The position numbers were made by a program, and so were the translations under genes. From positions 93,488 to 157,487 of the forward strand of contig JAEYFP010000008.1 in assembly GCA_023402845.1 (NCBI GenBank): a stretch of 64,000 bases of DNA, written 5' to 3'. The notes under the pieces were generated by a model. That model did no database searches. It saw only the letters and a program-made list of their open reading frames with translations, and had not been told where the DNA came from. Source of the stretch: Bacillota bacterium. GTDB lineage: Bacteria; Bacillota; Clostridia; Lachnospirales; Lachnospiraceae. Positions 62,332 through 64,000 of this stretch are shown in pieces; the first letter of the stretch is position 1, and each line of letters starts with the position of its first letter.

Positions 62332-62408
62332 CGTATACTCCGTTTTATATTTTCTAACAGCATTGTACCATAATGTTATGCCAAAGGATAGTCTTCCTGC
62401 TGTTTCTG

Positions 62409-62915
62409 TTATCCCCGCACCATTGAATAAAGACTTTGATCCAGAACCTTTCCGTTTTTAAAGGCGCTGCTGCGCATTGTCCCTTCCAAAGTAAAGCCTG
62501 CCTTTTCCAGCACACCCCTGGATCCTTTGTTATAGCTGAACGGCTCCGCATAGATTCGAACAAGATCAAAGGTTTCAAATGCCTCCATGCAAATCTGACG
62601 GACAGCGGAGGAGACAATTCCCTTGCGCCAATATTCTTCGGCAAGCCAGTAGCCCAGTTCCGCACTTTTTTCTGCAATGTCGTTTCCCAGGAAAACACCG
62701 ATGCTGCCAACCGCTTCGCCTCCGATTTCAATTGCCCTGACAAGCCGTCTTTCATCTCCTCGTTCCACACAATCGGATACATATGCCCTTGCATCCTCCA
62801 GTGTATATGGATAAGGAAAGGCATTTCTCAAATTTGCTGCAATTTTCTCATTATTTGCGTATTTAGCAACACTCTCGACGTCGCTGTTCTTCCATTTTCT
62901 AATAATAAATTCCAT
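62409..62915 (-). CDS. GNAT acetyltransferase (RimJ/RimL type)
   Basis: 168 aa. FIIRKWKNSDVESVAKYANNEKIAANL, then FPYPYTLEDARAYV, GSIGVFLGNDIAEKSAELGYWLAEEYWRKGIVSSAVRQI (acetyl-CoA loop WRKGIV) and VLEKAGFTLEGTMRSSAFKNGKVLDQSLYSMV. The group acetylates ribosomal-protein or other N-termini and small amines; target unknown. GGGAGG precedes the ATG. 5 bp after the membrane-protein gene. Confidence 0.88.
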   Translation of the reverse strand: MEFIIRKWKNSDVESVAKYANNEKIAANLRNAFPYPYTLEDARAYVSDCVERGDERRLVRAIEIGGEAVGSIGVFLGNDIAEKSAELGYWLAEEYWRKGIVSSAVRQICMEAFETFDLVRIYAEPFSYNKGSRGVLEKAGFTLEGTMRSSAFKNGKVLDQSLYSMVRG

Positions 62916-62920
62916 TTTTA

Positions 62921-63304
62921 TTACCTCCCGTCTTTGTTGTCAGTTTCATTTTTTAAAAGAATCATTCTTGCAAAATAGAACAGCATCAGATACATATCCC
63001 AGAACAGCAGTGTCCACGGGGGATAATCCAGACCGGCAAACATCAATGCATAAGCCGCGATAATCAGTGCCAGATTGAATAGATTGCCGTAAAGGAAAAG
63101 CCTGTTTTTATCCCGATGAAGCAAATGCAGAAACACCGAGATCAGAAATGTCAGATCCATCAGCATGACAGGTATATCCAAAGCCCCCGGATATGGGGTC
63201 AGTGTCAGCCCCTCATATGCCAGAATTGCAACGGTCGCCGCTGCAGTCAGAAACACAAGTCCATCCACGGCCATGATTACCGGTAATAAAATTTTATTTT
63301 TCAT
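62921..63304 (-). CDS. Small four-helix membrane protein
   Basis: 127 aa from MKNKILL (63304) behind GGAGG. Four hydrophobic segments (VIMAVDGLVFLTAAATVAILAY, PVMLMDLTFLISVFLHLL, FLYGNLFNLALIIAAYALMFA, TLLFWDMYLMLFYFARMILL). No motif recognised. Its start overlaps the TetR stop by 4 bp (ATGA), so it is cotranscribed with, and probably controlled by, the regulator. Confidence 0.75.
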   Translation of the reverse strand: MKNKILLPVIMAVDGLVFLTAAATVAILAYEGLTLTPYPGALDIPVMLMDLTFLISVFLHLLHRDKNRLFLYGNLFNLALIIAAYALMFAGLDYPPWTLLFWDMYLMLFYFARMILLKNETDNKDGR

Positions 63305-63876
63305 AAGCTCCCTCCGATCAGCATTTCCGTTATGGCATTGATCACATGATCCGCTGTCTCCTCTTTGAGCGGAATCACACGGCTCCACATTCGCGCTCCC
63401 TGATAGGAGTACAGTATCATATCGACTGCCTGTGCGATATCGATCTCCCTGAACTCCCCCCGCTTGATTCCATAAGCAAGAAAACGCCTCCATTTTTCAG
63501 TGCCTGCTTCATTCAGCTCTGTAAACAAACTACTGCTCACCGCATTGGAATATTCATAAATCGCCAGACTCATAGAATTATTGGCATCCTGAATGTCCTC
63601 CCGCAAAATGGAAAGTATCTCTTTTAAAATGACCGGTGCCGGTATTTCGCTCTTCATCTGCCGTTCAAACTCATCAATACTGTTTTCAGACATTTTCCGA
63701 AATAGTTCTTCGAAAATCACCGCTGTGCTTCCATAATGCCGATACAAGCCGCCTCTGCTAAGTCCTGTTTGCTGACAAATGTCCTTCATTGTCACTTCCT
63801 TAAAACCCTTATCTGCAAACAGCCTATAGGCCTCCTTTTTTATCAGTTCTCTAGTTTGCTTCCCTTTTTCTCCCAT
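63301..63876 (-). CDS. TetR-family transcriptional regulator
   Basis: N-terminal TetR helix-turn-helix: IKKEAYRLFADKGFKEVTMKDICQQTGLSRGGLYRHYGSTAVIFEELF. The C-terminal ligand domain is helical and unspecific. 191 aa from MGEKGKQ (63876) behind AAAGGCGG. It leads an operon with a small membrane protein and a GNAT acetyltransferase; the inducer is unknown. The frame stays open upstream, but with no RBS-fitted start. Confidence 0.92.
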   Translation of the reverse strand: MGEKGKQTRELIKKEAYRLFADKGFKEVTMKDICQQTGLSRGGLYRHYGSTAVIFEELFRKMSENSIDEFERQMKSEIPAPVILKEILSILREDIQDANNSMSLAIYEYSNAVSSSLFTELNEAGTEKWRRFLAYGIKRGEFREIDIAQAVDMILYSYQGARMWSRVIPLKEETADHVINAITEMLIGGSL

Positions 63877-64000
63877 ATTTATAATCCGCCTTTCTGCGAA
63901 AGGCACCAATGGGGTCATGAAACGCCCCAAGGACTTCCGCTCTCTTAATTTTTTTATTAAACTCCTCTTGTAGGTCGCTGGCATACTACAGAACCCGAGG

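Overview
The window looks like a chromosomal segment of a spore-forming, moderate-GC Firmicute, most likely a Lachnospiraceae-type Clostridium. The evidence is strong AGGAGG ribosome binding sites, sigma-A promoters of the TTGACA-17-TATAAT kind, the spoVAB-spoVAC-spoVAD genes, a CIRCE site in front of htpG, and many families typical of gut Clostridia (DUF3793, DUF3048, DUF4097, a GlnRS of the Clostridial type). Most genes lie on the minus strand in short operons. I see no rRNA, tRNA, CRISPR array, prophage or insertion sequence.

Layout. 0-8.2 kb: the 3' part of a DUF3048 protein, then a minus-strand disaccharide module (sugar-binding lipoprotein, two permeases, GH65 phosphorylase, beta-phosphoglucomutase) whose neighbouring LacI-type regulator is broken. 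8.2-12.4 kb: a flavodoxin/DUF3793 pair behind a metalloregulator-like palindrome, and a four-gene osmoprotectant (OpuC-like) ABC transporter. 12.7-16.3 kb: enolase, an acetyltransferase and a CNNM/CorC-type Mg2+ transporter. The last is preceded by an unannotated 52-codon leader ORF with an intrinsic terminator folded inside its 3' third. 16.3-26 kb: DUF4097/LiaF-like envelope genes, a small membrane-anchored protein, DUF2225, glnS, a zinc-ribbon protein, DUF2085, spoVA genes, cobO and a two-OB SSB-like protein. 26-30 kb: typA and mgtE, convergent. 30-46.5 kb: a class A PBP behind 75-bp tandem repeats, a pseudo-receiver protein, htpG, a PpiC-type foldase lipoprotein, an FAD protein, sbcCD, a YdcF homologue and a Trp/Tyr-type ABC importer. 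46.7-64 kb: lemA, two secreted lipoproteins, a two-component pair arranged tail to tail, a small sugar-acid cluster with an AraC regulator, a coiled-coil protein of unknown function, an EAL-CBS-GGDEF protein, an FMN alpha-hydroxyacid oxidase, an HD-domain protein, an acetyltransferase and a TetR-regulated membrane protein.

The most interesting item is the leader in front of the CNNM gene (about 16.1-16.3 kb). A near-consensus promoter is followed within about 20-25 nt by a good SD and a GTG-initiated ORF. Its N-terminus is rich in Asp/Glu and ends in Pro-Pro, then Arg-Arg. The terminator hairpin lies inside the last third of this ORF, so a ribosome that finishes the ORF should melt it and one that falls off early should let it form. 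Acidic/proline N-termini are known to make translation Mg2+-sensitive in enterobacterial mgtL. CNNM proteins move Mg2+, and a bacterial member exports it. The layout therefore suggests a peptide-based Mg2+ attenuator that switches an exporter on when Mg2+ is plentiful. This model is inference; the ORF, promoter, hairpin and U-tract are visible directly.

Other regulatory structure: a LacI-type palindrome at the sugar operon start site, a BlaI-like operator in front of the small anchored protein, CIRCE at htpG, a palindrome at the start site of the Trp/Tyr-type ABC operon, and a terminator-like hairpin whose U-tract abuts the SD of the PfkB kinase.
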